The notes beneath the pieces were generated by a model. The model was not told the origin of the DNA and searched no databases. It saw only the letters and a program-made list of their open reading frames with translations. From Hohaiivirga sp031546825 (GTDB lineage Bacteria; Pseudomonadota; Alphaproteobacteria; Rhizobiales; Beijerinckiaceae), in contig JAVBJU010000025.1 of assembly GCA_031546825.1 (NCBI GenBank), forward strand, positions 62,001 to 126,000: a stretch of DNA of 64,000 nucleotides, read 5' to 3'. Below are positions 28,152 through 36,207 of the stretch, in pieces. Position numbers and translations under genes: made by a program. Position 1 is the first letter of the stretch. Each line of letters starts with the position of its first letter.

Positions 28152-29930
28152 ATGGCCAAGAAAATCAGCGTTAAACAGAGCTTTTCCGAGGATACCCTGC
28201 CGATGTTCAAGCGGCTGTGGCGGGAGTGGGTGCGGCCACATCGCGCCGCGCTCGTGCTTAATTTGGGGCTGATTGTCGTCATTGCCGCGACAGCGAGCCT
28301 TTATCCTATTCTGGTGCGTGAAGCGCTCGATGCCTTTTCCGCCCGCGACCGCAATGCCATTCTGCTTGCCCCGGTGCTGGTGATCGTGGTGACAGCGGTC
28401 AAGGGTTTTTCGATGCTCGGACAGACGGTGCTGACCAATAAGGTGGTTAGCCAGATTGAAGCCGACATGCAGACCCATCTCTATAACCACCTGATCAACG
28501 GCGACCTCGCCCAGATTGGCCGCGAGAGCCCGGCGTTGCTCACCCAGCGCTTCACCACCGATTTCACCTTCATCAAGGAAGCGCTGACCCGCCTCTCCAC
28601 GGTGGCGCTACGCGACACCATGACGATTTTCGGGATGATCTGCGCCATGATCTGGATTGACCCGATCCTGACAGCGGCCTCCGCCTGTATTGCTCCCTTC
28701 GTGGTGCCGCCCATTGCCAAGGTTGGGCGCAAATTGCGCCGCATGTCCACCGCAACGCAGGAGCAAATCGGCTCCATGGCGTCTATGGTTTCAGAAAGCC
28801 TGCAAGGTGCCCGTGTCGCCAAGACCTATAACCTTGAAGATTACTTGCAAGGCAAGGCTGCCCAATCATTTGAGGATATCCGCAAGCTCAAGGTCAAGGC
28901 GGCCAATGCTCGCGGTAGACTCGACCCATTGCTCGAAGTGGCAGCAGGGCTTGCGCTCGCCGGTGTTCTGTCGTTGATCGGCTGGCGCATAATGGCTGGA
29001 CAAAGTTCGCCGGGCGACTTTTTTGGCTTTGTGACCGCGCTCATCATTGCAGCGCAGCCCATCAAGGCGCTGGGCAATCTCAGTGCCGCCATGCAGGAAG
29101 CCGCTGCCGCTTTGGTGCGTTACTTCGCGGTAGTAGATGAAAAGCCGACCATTCTCGACGCGCCGGATGCCAAGCCCATCGCCATGTCCAAGGGCAAAAT
29201 CGCGCTCAAAAGCATCACCTTCCGCTACCGTGATGATGTGACAGCGCTCAACGACATTTCCCTGACCATCCCTGCGGGCAAAACCACGGCGCTGGTCGGG
29301 CGCTCGGGCTCTGGCAAATCGACGCTGATGGCGCTGGTGCCGCGCCTCTATGACGTGACGGAAGGCGCGGTGCTGGTGGACGGGCAGGATATCCGCACCA
29401 TCACCCAAAAATCCTTGCGCGCCTGCATCGCGGTGGTGAGCCAGGATGTGATGCTGTTTGACGACACCATCCGCGCCAACATCGCCTTTGGCCGCGATGA
29501 TGTCAGTCTGGAGGCGGTGATGGCCGCTGCCCGTGCCGCCGCCGCCCATGATTTCATCATGAAGATGCCGGAGGGCTATGACAGCCGCGCCGGTGCCATG
29601 GGCGCACGCCTTTCCGGCGGCGAACGCCAACGCATCTCGCTCGCCCGCGCCTTCCTGAAAGACGCGCCGATCCTGCTGCTCGATGAGGCCACCTCGGCGC
29701 TTGATTCCGAGAGCGAACATCTGGTGCAGCAGGCCATCAAGACGCTGATGGTCAACCGCACCACCCTGGTCATCGCCCATCGCCTGTCCACAGTGCGCGA
29801 CGCTGACATGATTGTGGTGATGGAAGCGGGCCGCATTGTTGAGACCGGCAGCCATGAAGAACTGCTGGCGAAAGATGGTGCTTACGCGCGGTTGTATCGG
29901 TTGCAGTTGATGGATGACGTGGTGGGGTAG
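28152..29930 (+). CDS. MsbA-like ABC exporter (fused membrane and ATPase domains)
   Basis: A 592-residue half-transporter that should work as a homodimer. The N-terminal membrane domain has about six helices (from about residue 35 to 320). The ATPase domain carries Walker A GRSGSGKST near 391, the Q-loop VVSQDVMLFDDT, the signature LSGGERQRISLARAF, Walker B ILLLDEATSALD and the switch His in VIAHRLSTV. The pattern matches lipid A/lipid or drug exporters of the MsbA group; the substrate cannot be read. AAGG lies 6 bases before the ATG. It is divergent from the beta-CASP hydrolase gene. Confidence 0.92.
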   Translation: MAKKISVKQSFSEDTLPMFKRLWREWVRPHRAALVLNLGLIVVIAATASLYPILVREALDAFSARDRNAILLAPVLVIVVTAVKGFSMLGQTVLTNKVVSQIEADMQTHLYNHLINGDLAQIGRESPALLTQRFTTDFTFIKEALTRLSTVALRDTMTIFGMICAMIWIDPILTAASACIAPFVVPPIAKVGRKLRRMSTATQEQIGSMASMVSESLQGARVAKTYNLEDYLQGKAAQSFEDIRKLKVKAANARGRLDPLLEVAAGLALAGVLSLIGWRIMAGQSSPGDFFGFVTALIIAAQPIKALGNLSAAMQEAAAALVRYFAVVDEKPTILDAPDAKPIAMSKGKIALKSITFRYRDDVTALNDISLTIPAGKTTALVGRSGSGKSTLMALVPRLYDVTEGAVLVDGQDIRTITQKSLRACIAVVSQDVMLFDDTIRANIAFGRDDVSLEAVMAAARAAAAHDFIMKMPEGYDSRAGAMGARLSGGERQRISLARAFLKDAPILLLDEATSALDSESEHLVQQAIKTLMVNRTTLVIAHRLSTVRDADMIVVMEAGRIVETGSHEELLAKDGAYARLYRLQLMDDVVG

Positions 29931-29991
29931 GTTTTTTTCTCTGCCGCGCATCGCCTGTTGTGAATGATGAATACCGAAAAGGGGGCGCACC

Positions 29992-30603
29992 ATGATCGCC
30001 AGACGCATTATCACGACGATTGTCTTTCTGGGTGTCGCCCTCTTGGGCGGCATCACCGCACAGGCAGAACCCGCCCACAATGTTATCGACCGCCTCAATG
30101 TGCCCGGCCCGATCCGTTTTGGCGAGACCGACTACCGCCTCGCCTGGAGCTCCCATCCGTCGCCAGGCTATTTCAAGCAGGAATACGTGCCAGCAGGGCA
30201 GAAGGTTGAACGGTTTGAAGTCATGATTTTGATAGAGCTGGCGATGGGCCGCTCGCTCAAGGATACCGTCACGGCCCAGGTCGCCATGCTCAAGGACCGG
30301 AAAAAGACCGATCCGGTGACGAACATGTCCCTCATGGCAAAGGAAAATACCGATGAAATCATCCTTGATTTTGTCATGCAGGCACGGGGTGCGGACGGCA
30401 CGCTGATCACCGAATGGAATGCTTACCGCTACAAGCCCCACACCACGCTGTCCGGTAAAGGCGTCGTCTTATTCGCCATCAGCAAACGAGCCTATGGCGA
30501 CGACGAGGGGATGGCTTTTCTGAAAGCGTTGTGGGCAAACCGACAAGCCGACCTGAACATGTTGGCTGCCAGTACTTTTCCAGCAGTGTCGGGCGTGAAG
30601 TAA
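29992..30603 (+). CDS. Secreted protein of unknown function
   Basis: A 203-residue protein with a clear signal peptide (MIARRIITTIVFLGVALL, cleavage after TAQA). The mature part has about 180 residues with segments such as RFGETDYRLAWSSHPSPGYF and GKGVVLFAISKRAYG. There are no further membrane helices and no cysteines, so it is a soluble periplasmic or secreted protein. A GGGGGCG run sits just before the ATG. It follows the ABC exporter by 61 bases on the same strand and may share its transcript. I do not recognise a family. Confidence 0.7.
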   Translation: MIARRIITTIVFLGVALLGGITAQAEPAHNVIDRLNVPGPIRFGETDYRLAWSSHPSPGYFKQEYVPAGQKVERFEVMILIELAMGRSLKDTVTAQVAMLKDRKKTDPVTNMSLMAKENTDEIILDFVMQARGADGTLITEWNAYRYKPHTTLSGKGVVLFAISKRAYGDDEGMAFLKALWANRQADLNMLAASTFPAVSGVK

Positions 30604-30633
30604 TTTCGGTGATGTTGTGTGAATTTCGGCGAC

Positions 30634-30694
30634 CGTTTACTTAACTCAACTTTCCTTAGTGCATAAGAGAAAAACAAAGGGAATTAAGTAAACG
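30634..30694. repeat. Inverted repeat at the edge of the accessory region
   Basis: An 11-base perfect inverted repeat, CGTTTACTTAA (30634-30644) and TTAAGTAAACG (30684-30694), lies 39 bases apart. Imperfect similarity continues outward (GAATTTCGGCGAC against the complement of ATCACTGAAATTTTC), so each arm may span about 24 bases. It marks the point where GC-rich core sequence gives way to AT-rich sequence. It could be a transcript-end hairpin, an operator, or a trace of an inserted element. Confidence 0.55.
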
Positions 30695-30743
30695 ATCACT
30701 GAAATTTTCCAACGGTTTGGATGATTCAAGGGCCAACAGAAAT

Positions 30744-31070
30744 TCATTTTATTGGCATTTTTTCTGCACCAAAATGGTCATCCAGGAGATCAAATAGAAA
30801 TTGAATTAAATTTCCGTCATTATTTTCAATACCTTTGGTCGCACATTCTATTAAAAAGGTGTCTTGCACCAAGACTGCGATCCAGAATGGAGATTTTATA
30901 TTATATTTAACTAAAATATATTCTCGAAATCCATCTAATAATTTGCGATCGCAGCCAAGGTCAAGTCCAGTTAAAAAGGCTATGATTTGCTTGTATTCTT
31001 TTTCACAAATGTTCATCCCGATGTGGGTCTTAAAGTAATTGTATTTTTTGATCATCTCGTCATTGGTCAT
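30744..31070 (-). CDS. AT-rich orphan protein, 108 residues
   Basis: A 108-residue soluble protein rich in Ile, Lys, Asn and Asp (MTNDEMIKKYNYFKTHIG, then FLTGLDLGCDRKLLDGFREY), mostly helical in appearance, with no signal peptide or membrane segment. By eye its GC content is about one third, against roughly 60% in neighbours, which points to recent transfer. Its size and acidic, helical nature resemble small immunity or antitoxin-type proteins, but I cannot assign a family. A weak GGA site lies about 12 bases before the ATG. It follows the RNA-repair genes on the same strand, 91 bases downstream, so it may share their transcript. Confidence 0.6.
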   Translation of the reverse strand: MTNDEMIKKYNYFKTHIGMNICEKEYKQIIAFLTGLDLGCDRKLLDGFREYILVKYNIKSPFWIAVLVQDTFLIECATKGIENNDGNLIQFLFDLLDDHFGAEKMPIK

Positions 31071-31161
31071 TTTTAAATTCCAAATTTTGTTCCATCTGGA
31101 TGTTTATTGTAGCGGCAATTGACGCCGCTGCTTTTCTTGCGACGGATTTTGCGCACGCATC

Positions 31162-32298
31162 TTACACCCACTCCACTCCATGTGCCTCCATCAAGCTCGG
31201 CGGCTCATATTTCCCCACCATGCGGCGGATCACTGCTTCTGGCACCACGGCTTCGCGGTCTTTGTTCTGGCGCAGGATGTCGGCGAGGGGGCGGTCGAGG
31301 GCGTGGATTTCCACGTGGGCGTCATACAAGCGCAACAGTGAAATCACCTTGCTGCGCAGCGAAACCGTGAGGTTCGTGGCGTTCCACACGAAATCCTGTT
31401 TGCGCCGCAACAGAATGTGCGCCCGCTGTTGGGTTTCCTGAAACACCGCGCCCTGGTTGTCGGTTGGGGCGATTTTCAGGTCGCTGCGCACCGCATCAAG
31501 CGACACTTGCGGCCAGTCAGCAAACGCCTTTTGCGCATAGGTGTCCTTGCCGCTGCCCGGCAGTCCGCACAGCATCACCACCCGGCTGCCGGTTGCGGCC
31601 TGCGCCGTGTAGTGCAGCGAGCGGTCTGGCTTTTCGAGATATTGCATCCGGCTTTCATCATTGGCGAAGGGCCAAGGGTGATCCAAGATGCCTTCCTCTT
31701 CGAGCCACAGGCGCAAGAGTTCCAGCGTTTCCGCAGTCTCGTCGCATGTGGGGCAAATACGGCCACGGTTGTCGGCATTGGCAAGAATGAGAAGTTCCTG
31801 CCAGCGCCCCACCAGCGAAAAGCCCACCGCCCGGCGCAGTGCATTGCTCGCCCCAAACAGATGAAACGGTCGTTGGTGCCAGAAAATCAGCCAGTAAACC
31901 CGCTCCCGCACTTCACGCGGCACGCCCGCTTCCCACAGAAGCGTCCAGGCCACGCGGGCGCCGAGCCGCGAATGGCCCGGCTGGCTGATGCGCTCGCGCT
32001 GCAAGGTCTCGTCCCAGCCGATCTCGGTAGTGTCGGGCTTGCCGATGTCGTGCAGCAGTGCTGCCAGTAGCACCGCCGCGCGCCGCTCCTCGGCAAGGGC
32101 ATGGTAGCGGGGTGCCGCCAGCATTTCCTCCGTCACCATCCGGGTATGGGTCCAGACATCGCCTTCGGCATGGAATACCGCATCCTGTGGGCAGGCGCGC
32201 ATGGCCTTGGCCCCGGGAAAAGCCGCTTCCAGCGCCATCCAGTCGATGGTGGGAGCGAACAGGGCTTGAAGCCATGGCGTATTGTTCGTCCAGGTCAT
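31162..32298 (-). CDS. HD-domain phosphohydrolase fused to polynucleotide kinase (RNA end-healing)
   Basis: A 378-residue two-domain protein. The N-terminal half is an HD phosphohydrolase: His51, then the HD pair His83-Asp84 in ALLHDIGKP, and His109. From about residue 236 a P-loop kinase follows, with Walker A GLPGSGKDT (245-253, Lys251), SLDAVR (Asp268 and Arg271, matching the DxxR of T4-type polynucleotide kinases) and WNATNLTVSLRSKV (305-318). This is the layout of an RNA 5'-kinase joined to an enzyme that could remove 3'-phosphate or open 2',3'-cyclic phosphate ends. That second activity is inferred. Its ATG overlaps the RNA ligase stop (ATGA). A Cys pair (ICPTCDE) sits between the domains. 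Confidence 0.85.
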   Translation of the reverse strand: MTWTNNTPWLQALFAPTIDWMALEAAFPGAKAMRACPQDAVFHAEGDVWTHTRMVTEEMLAAPRYHALAEERRAAVLLAALLHDIGKPDTTEIGWDETLQRERISQPGHSRLGARVAWTLLWEAGVPREVRERVYWLIFWHQRPFHLFGASNALRRAVGFSLVGRWQELLILANADNRGRICPTCDETAETLELLRLWLEEEGILDHPWPFANDESRMQYLEKPDRSLHYTAQAATGSRVVMLCGLPGSGKDTYAQKAFADWPQVSLDAVRSDLKIAPTDNQGAVFQETQQRAHILLRRKQDFVWNATNLTVSLRSKVISLLRLYDAHVEIHALDRPLADILRQNKDREAVVPEAVIRRMVGKYEPPSLMEAHGVEWV

Positions 32299-33092
32299 GA
32301 CAGCTCTCCCGTGAACAGATTGACCCCATCGGCCAGCCGGTTTGGCAGCAACGGGCGGTCAGCCCAGTGCGAGCCGGATTCGGTGATGGCTTGCAGGAAA
32401 TCGGCGCGCACATATTTATAGCGCCCGATCACGATACCGTCGCGCTCGTGTTTGAGGTAAAGCCCTTCGGCGAGCGCGCTCTGCTCGGTTTGCCGAGCGG
32501 CTTCCTCGGGGTCGATACCCGCCTCGATGGCGGAGAGGGTGAGGGCCTCCTGCCAGCTTTCGCTCTTGTAAAGCGAAGGCCGGATCAGCGCCCGCACCAT
32601 TTTTCCCGTGGCGAGGTTGCCGCGATGCACCACCGGCACCGAAACTACCGGCGCACCAGCAAGCAGCGCATGGCGCGCATCGGTGCCGAGAAACACCTGC
32701 CTTTCCCGGTCGAAAATATCAAACTCGAGAAAGTAATGGGGCAGGCGGTCATAGAACACCGTGTGCTTGGCAAAGCACCATTCGCCAAACATGATGAAGC
32801 GCGTGCCCAGCCGTTGCCGCAAAGCGTGTTCATGGCACGAGGCCCACGCCTTGAAGAGCGAAAACTGCCCCTCGCGCGCCCCACCCGTGAGGATGTGCCC
32901 GCGTGATTGCAGCATGAGGCGGCCATCCGGGCTGAAGGAGATCGCGGCATTGGCGCCATCGACCTTTTCCTCCCATATGCACGCGCCATCAATGAGCGAT
33001 GCAGGGTCAATCTGCCCGGCGCTGTCATCGCCCGGTTGCAGCCGCGAACCGCAAAGATGCGGTGTGCGCGGGTATTTTATAAAAGGTAACAT
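32295..33092 (-). CDS. RNA ligase (Rnl2-like nucleotidyltransferase family)
   Basis: A 265-residue ATP-dependent RNA ligase by motif. Motif I is EEKVDGAN with the adenylated Lys43, followed by SRG (63-65) and motif III FGEWC (102-106). Motif IIIa is LEFDIFDRE (122-130), motif IV EGLYLK (209-214) and motif V YKYVR (225-229). Such enzymes seal 3'-OH/5'-phosphate RNA ends through Lys-AMP and RNA-AMP intermediates. The next gene, overlapping by 4 bases, encodes a kinase/HD protein able to prepare those ends, so the two form a self-contained RNA-repair cassette. Length is shorter than phage T4 Rnl2, so the C-terminal domain is reduced to a short tail (HWADRPLLPNRLADG). Confidence 0.87.
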   Translation of the reverse strand: MLPFIKYPRTPHLCGSRLQPGDDSAGQIDPASLIDGACIWEEKVDGANAAISFSPDGRLMLQSRGHILTGGAREGQFSLFKAWASCHEHALRQRLGTRFIMFGEWCFAKHTVFYDRLPHYFLEFDIFDRERQVFLGTDARHALLAGAPVVSVPVVHRGNLATGKMVRALIRPSLYKSESWQEALTLSAIEAGIDPEEAARQTEQSALAEGLYLKHERDGIVIGRYKYVRADFLQAITESGSHWADRPLLPNRLADGVNLFTGELS

Positions 33093-33410
33093 GATAAAAT
33101 CCCAAAGGTATACAGCCGCTCAAACCTGCAAAATACAGGGAGCGTAATCATCGTGATCAGTGCTGAATAAAAATGCCGTTCAACGGCACCTTCCTTGAGA
33201 TCATGGTATTACATTTCTTCCTCACAACGCCGCCTATAGCGGATGTGGCGGGGGAAGACAATATAGGTGAAGTGGTGGGGCCTCCTCTACCACTGGGCGT
33301 AAATCGAAACTCGGGGTTGCGAACCGCAAGACATCAATTCAACGACCAGATTTTGAGCTTGCTTTTGGTTGCCAGCATCGCAACTCTAAAATTATCGATT
33401 TTTTAGGTCA
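33093..33410. other. Gap between the RNA-repair cassette and the antibiotic kinase
   Basis: A 318-base stretch of lower GC with no convincing gene. The frame 33173-33406 on the plus strand has no ribosome site and an unlike-protein composition. The cassette promoter must lie at its left end, upstream of 33092. I see no tRNA or inserted element here. Confidence 0.4.
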
Positions 33411-34238
33411 TTACCCCAGTTCAGCAAGCGCCAGCTTTGCCATTTCTAATGTAATGGCCGCAGCTTCGTTGCTTTCGAGTGTCCATGCTGTCGAGAGCCC
33501 GCACCAGGCAATGATCCACATCAGAAGACGCTGTTTGTCCAGGCCTGCCACTTCGGTCACGGTCTTCAGTCGCTGTTTGAATATTTCCGGCACAGCAGCG
33601 ATCCGGGGGACCGGATTGCCAATATCCGGGTTGGTGAAAATATTGGCATAGTCGAATCCGCGTTCGCCCATAATCCCTTTGGGGTCAATAGCCAGCCAGC
33701 CCGATGCCCCAAAATCAAGGACGTTATCATGGTGTAAATCACCATGTAACGCGACCACATCACGTGGAGTGGAGAGCAGTTCTTCAGCTATTTCGGCACA
33801 GCGGTTCAGGACGCCCCCATGTTTCCGGGCTGCTGGTTTGAGCGTGCGAAACCAGTCATGGAGAGGCGTAAGCTGTGGTGGAGATTGCTTCTGGAAGGTA
33901 TGAAGCCGGTTTGCTGTGAGGCATATAATACGAACTGCTTCGGTATCCCGCCCCGTCCTGGACATGGCCGATAGAGATGCGGAACCTGTTGCGCGCTCCA
34001 GAAGAATTGCCCCGTTCTCATGAGCCATAACCTGCGCCGCGCCGTTTCCTCCCCACCAGACCATCAGCGCATTGCCGGTTTGTTCATGCGCGTCATCCGT
34101 GATTTTGAGCATGGCCTTCATGCCATTTTTTGCTGTTTTCACCGGGAGAAGCTGCGACGTATGGGTTATGAATGGCGTGCCATCTGGAATGAGGTTCCAG
34201 AGATTCAGCCAGGGTCGGAAAACACATTCAGTCATCAT
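33411..34238 (-). CDS. APH(6)-type aminoglycoside/hydroxyurea phosphotransferase
   Basis: A 275-residue antibiotic kinase of the APH(6)/hydroxyurea-resistance family (streptomycin 6-phosphotransferase relatives). The catalytic loop HGDLHHDNVLDF lies near residue 165, and the metal-binding LAIDPKGIMGERGFDYAN follows. MVWWGGNGAAQVMAHENGAI in the N-lobe is typical. Length matches APH(6) enzymes (about 270), and no key residue is missing. Whether it gives streptomycin resistance cannot be read from sequence. It is divergent from a truncated MFS transporter, and its codon use is more AT-rich than the core genes, so it was probably acquired. Confidence 0.87.
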   Translation of the reverse strand: MMTECVFRPWLNLWNLIPDGTPFITHTSQLLPVKTAKNGMKAMLKITDDAHEQTGNALMVWWGGNGAAQVMAHENGAILLERATGSASLSAMSRTGRDTEAVRIICLTANRLHTFQKQSPPQLTPLHDWFRTLKPAARKHGGVLNRCAEIAEELLSTPRDVVALHGDLHHDNVLDFGASGWLAIDPKGIMGERGFDYANIFTNPDIGNPVPRIAAVPEIFKQRLKTVTEVAGLDKQRLLMWIIAWCGLSTAWTLESNEAAAITLEMAKLALAELG

Positions 34239-34408
34239 ACTTTCCTGTGTCCCGCTATCGACAAAGGGACTCTATTCCACAATCCCAATTGCCCATTTAT
34301 ATACTGCTTGCCCATGATAACCCATAAACAACATAGCACTTCAGATCGTTTAATCGTAAACCACCTCCACGCAACAGCCCCCATATCACCGGCTACGGAA
34401 CAAATGGC

Positions 34409-34590
34409 ATGACCGAACGACGCCCACCGTTCATAACCAATGCCAGTTCACAACTGGCCCTGTTGACGGTTGGGCGGTCGGCTGCGGCTTTTGCGGATCA
34501 ATTGGTTGAACTGCTGATTTTATGGTTCGTCTGGGAGTTGACGCGGTCTTCTACCATCATGGGGATAGTGACATTCACCGAGCGCGGCTT
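34409..34590 (+). pseudogene. N-terminal remnant of an MFS transporter
   Basis: The first 56 residues (MTERRPPFITNASSQLALL through the helix FADQLVELLILWFVWEL to TRSSTIMGIVTF) read like the start of an MFS efflux permease. The sense ends near 34580. The frame stays open but from there reads across the 3' end of the phosphatase gene on the other strand and no longer resembles a transporter. The rest of the transporter has been deleted. The pair antibiotic kinase/divergent MFS gene suggests a former resistance island. Confidence 0.6.
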
Positions 34591-34657
34591 TGGTTATTTT
34601 TCAAGGCAAACCGGTTTATGGAATATAAATAGTGCCACGATTGTGCCGAGCAACCGC

Positions 34658-35380
34658 CTATTCCCGATGCATAATCCTATCCACCAGCAAATCCGACCAA
34701 AAGCTCGGCCTGAAATTCTTTTCCAGCTCTTCCGGGTCGTAGACTTTTTCGACCCATTCGAGGAACGGCAGGCCTTTGGCTTCGCCCTGGCGGCGGTAGA
34801 GTGCGAAGAAGGCATCGAGGATGCCGGTTTTGGCGAAGCGGAAATGGCCGTATTTGAGCGACAATTCTTTCACTGCTTCCGCGACGGGCCTGCCTTCACG
34901 CACGATCAGGTAAAGGGCTGCGACGAAGCCGGCGCGGTCGGCACCGGATTTGCAATGGATCAGCACCGGGTAGGTCAGCTTGTCGAAGAAAGCCTTGGCC
35001 GCCAGAATGCTTTCGCGGTCGGGCGCGCCGCGTGACCGCACGATGAACTCCACCAGCGCGATGCCGTGCCGTTCGCAATAATCTTTCTGTAACTGCCACG
35101 CGCCGTGTTCACGGCCGCCGCGCAAGTTGACGATGGTTTTCAGCCCGGCTTTTGCCAAAGCGGCAATCTGGTAGGGCGCGGGCTGGGCTGAGCGCCACAG
35201 GTCTGGCGTCACCTTGTGCTTGTTGAGATAGGCGAGGCGGAAGATGCCGTGATCGACCAGCAGCATGTTGCTCCAGGCGCGAAAGTGGTCGCCGGAGGTT
35301 TCGAGCGGCCTGTCCCACCGCGCAATCCGCGCCATGCGGCGGGCATAGCGGGTATCAGGCTTTCGAAAACGGTTGAACAC
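34658..35380 (-). CDS. Dual-specificity/tyrosine phosphatase family protein
   Basis: A 240-residue phosphatase with the CX5R loop IHCKSGADRAGF (Cys143 nucleophile, Arg149). Upstream blocks are DLWRSAQPAPYQIAALAKAG and GLKTIVNLRG, typical of bacterial DSP-like proteins. There is no signal peptide or membrane helix, so it acts in the cytosol. The 283-base gap to ppa on the other strand contains a small hairpin at 35406-35423 in its 5' leader. The substrate (phosphoprotein, phosphoinositide-like or polyphosphate) is not clear. Confidence 0.85.
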   Translation of the reverse strand: MFNRFRKPDTRYARRMARIARWDRPLETSGDHFRAWSNMLLVDHGIFRLAYLNKHKVTPDLWRSAQPAPYQIAALAKAGLKTIVNLRGGREHGAWQLQKDYCERHGIALVEFIVRSRGAPDRESILAAKAFFDKLTYPVLIHCKSGADRAGFVAALYLIVREGRPVAEAVKELSLKYGHFRFAKTGILDAFFALYRRQGEAKGLPFLEWVEKVYDPEELEKNFRPSFWSDLLVDRIMHRE

Positions 35381-35663
35381 AGGCGTTAAACTCTCGGTGG
35401 TTCGTCGGAGCGATTATGCTCCGGCAAAAAAAGCACGGGTGCCGATCAAAAGCCGTTAGCTGACCTCTCCCGGCGGGCGTTGCCGTCTTCAAGGGTTCCG
35501 GCCCGAAAGGCTCTCTAGCAGCCTTCATATCATTGGGCAATGTTTTGCAGGATGTGGGATGGGAGAGGCCCTCCGCCTTTCTTCCTCTTGTCGCGCGCGC
35601 GTCCACCCGTTAAGCAGCAGGAAACACGGGGGCGGCGGTCGGTTGCCCATTTGGAGAATACCC

Positions 35664-36203
35664 ATGCGCATTGATGCATTGCCGGTTGGCAAGAACCCGC
35701 CTGAAGACGTCAACCTGATTGTTGAAGTGCCGTTGGGCGGTGAGCCCATCAAGTATGAGATGGACAAGGCTTCCGGCGCCTTGATGGTCGATCGCTTCCT
35801 GTACACCGCCATGCATTACCCGGGTAATTACGGCTTCATTCCGCACACGCTTTCGGGTGATGGCGACCCGTGTGACGTGCTGTGCGCCAATACCCGCGCC
35901 ATTGCCCCCGGTGCGGTGATGAGCGTGCGCCCGGTGGGCGTGCTGATCATGGAAGATGATGCCGGGCAAGATGAGAAAATCATCGCCGTGCCGTCAAAAC
36001 AACTGACCAGCCGCTATGATGCCTTCAAGAACTACACCGACCTGCCGGTGATCACCACCCAGCAGATCGAGCACTTCTTCGCCCATTACAAGGATCTCGA
36101 ACCCGGCAAATGGGTGCGCATCGTCCGCTGGGGCGATGCTGATGAAGCCCGCCGCATGATTCTCGAGGGCATCGAGCGCTATCAGAATTCACTAAAGAAA
36201 TAA
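35664..36203 (+). CDS. ppa: Inorganic pyrophosphatase
   Basis: Hydrolyses pyrophosphate released by biosynthetic reactions. The 179-residue family I enzyme has the metal-binding signature DGDPCDVL near residue 66 and the conserved MHYPGNYGFIPHTL before it, plus the late FFAHYKDLEPGKWV. The ATG at 35664 has GGAG 7 bases upstream; the open frame continues to 35559 but that part is not conserved protein. Its stop is 4 bases from that of the convergent transpeptidase gene. Confidence 0.96.
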   Translation: MRIDALPVGKNPPEDVNLIVEVPLGGEPIKYEMDKASGALMVDRFLYTAMHYPGNYGFIPHTLSGDGDPCDVLCANTRAIAPGAVMSVRPVGVLIMEDDAGQDEKIIAVPSKQLTSRYDAFKNYTDLPVITTQQIEHFFAHYKDLEPGKWVRIVRWGDADEARRMILEGIERYQNSLKK

Positions 36204-36207
36204 GGGT

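Noticed and set aside
28866..30098. 410-codon open frame on the minus strand
   Set aside because: Antisense to the ABC transporter ATPase domain; His/Gly/Arg-rich shadow frame.
33240..33340. Possible tRNA-like sequence
   Set aside because: Some short pairing segments are present, but no acceptor stem or TpsiC loop of the correct form can be drawn.
33173..33406. 77-codon frame between the RNA ligase and the antibiotic kinase
   Set aside because: No start signal and composition not protein-like; no similarity I can recognise.
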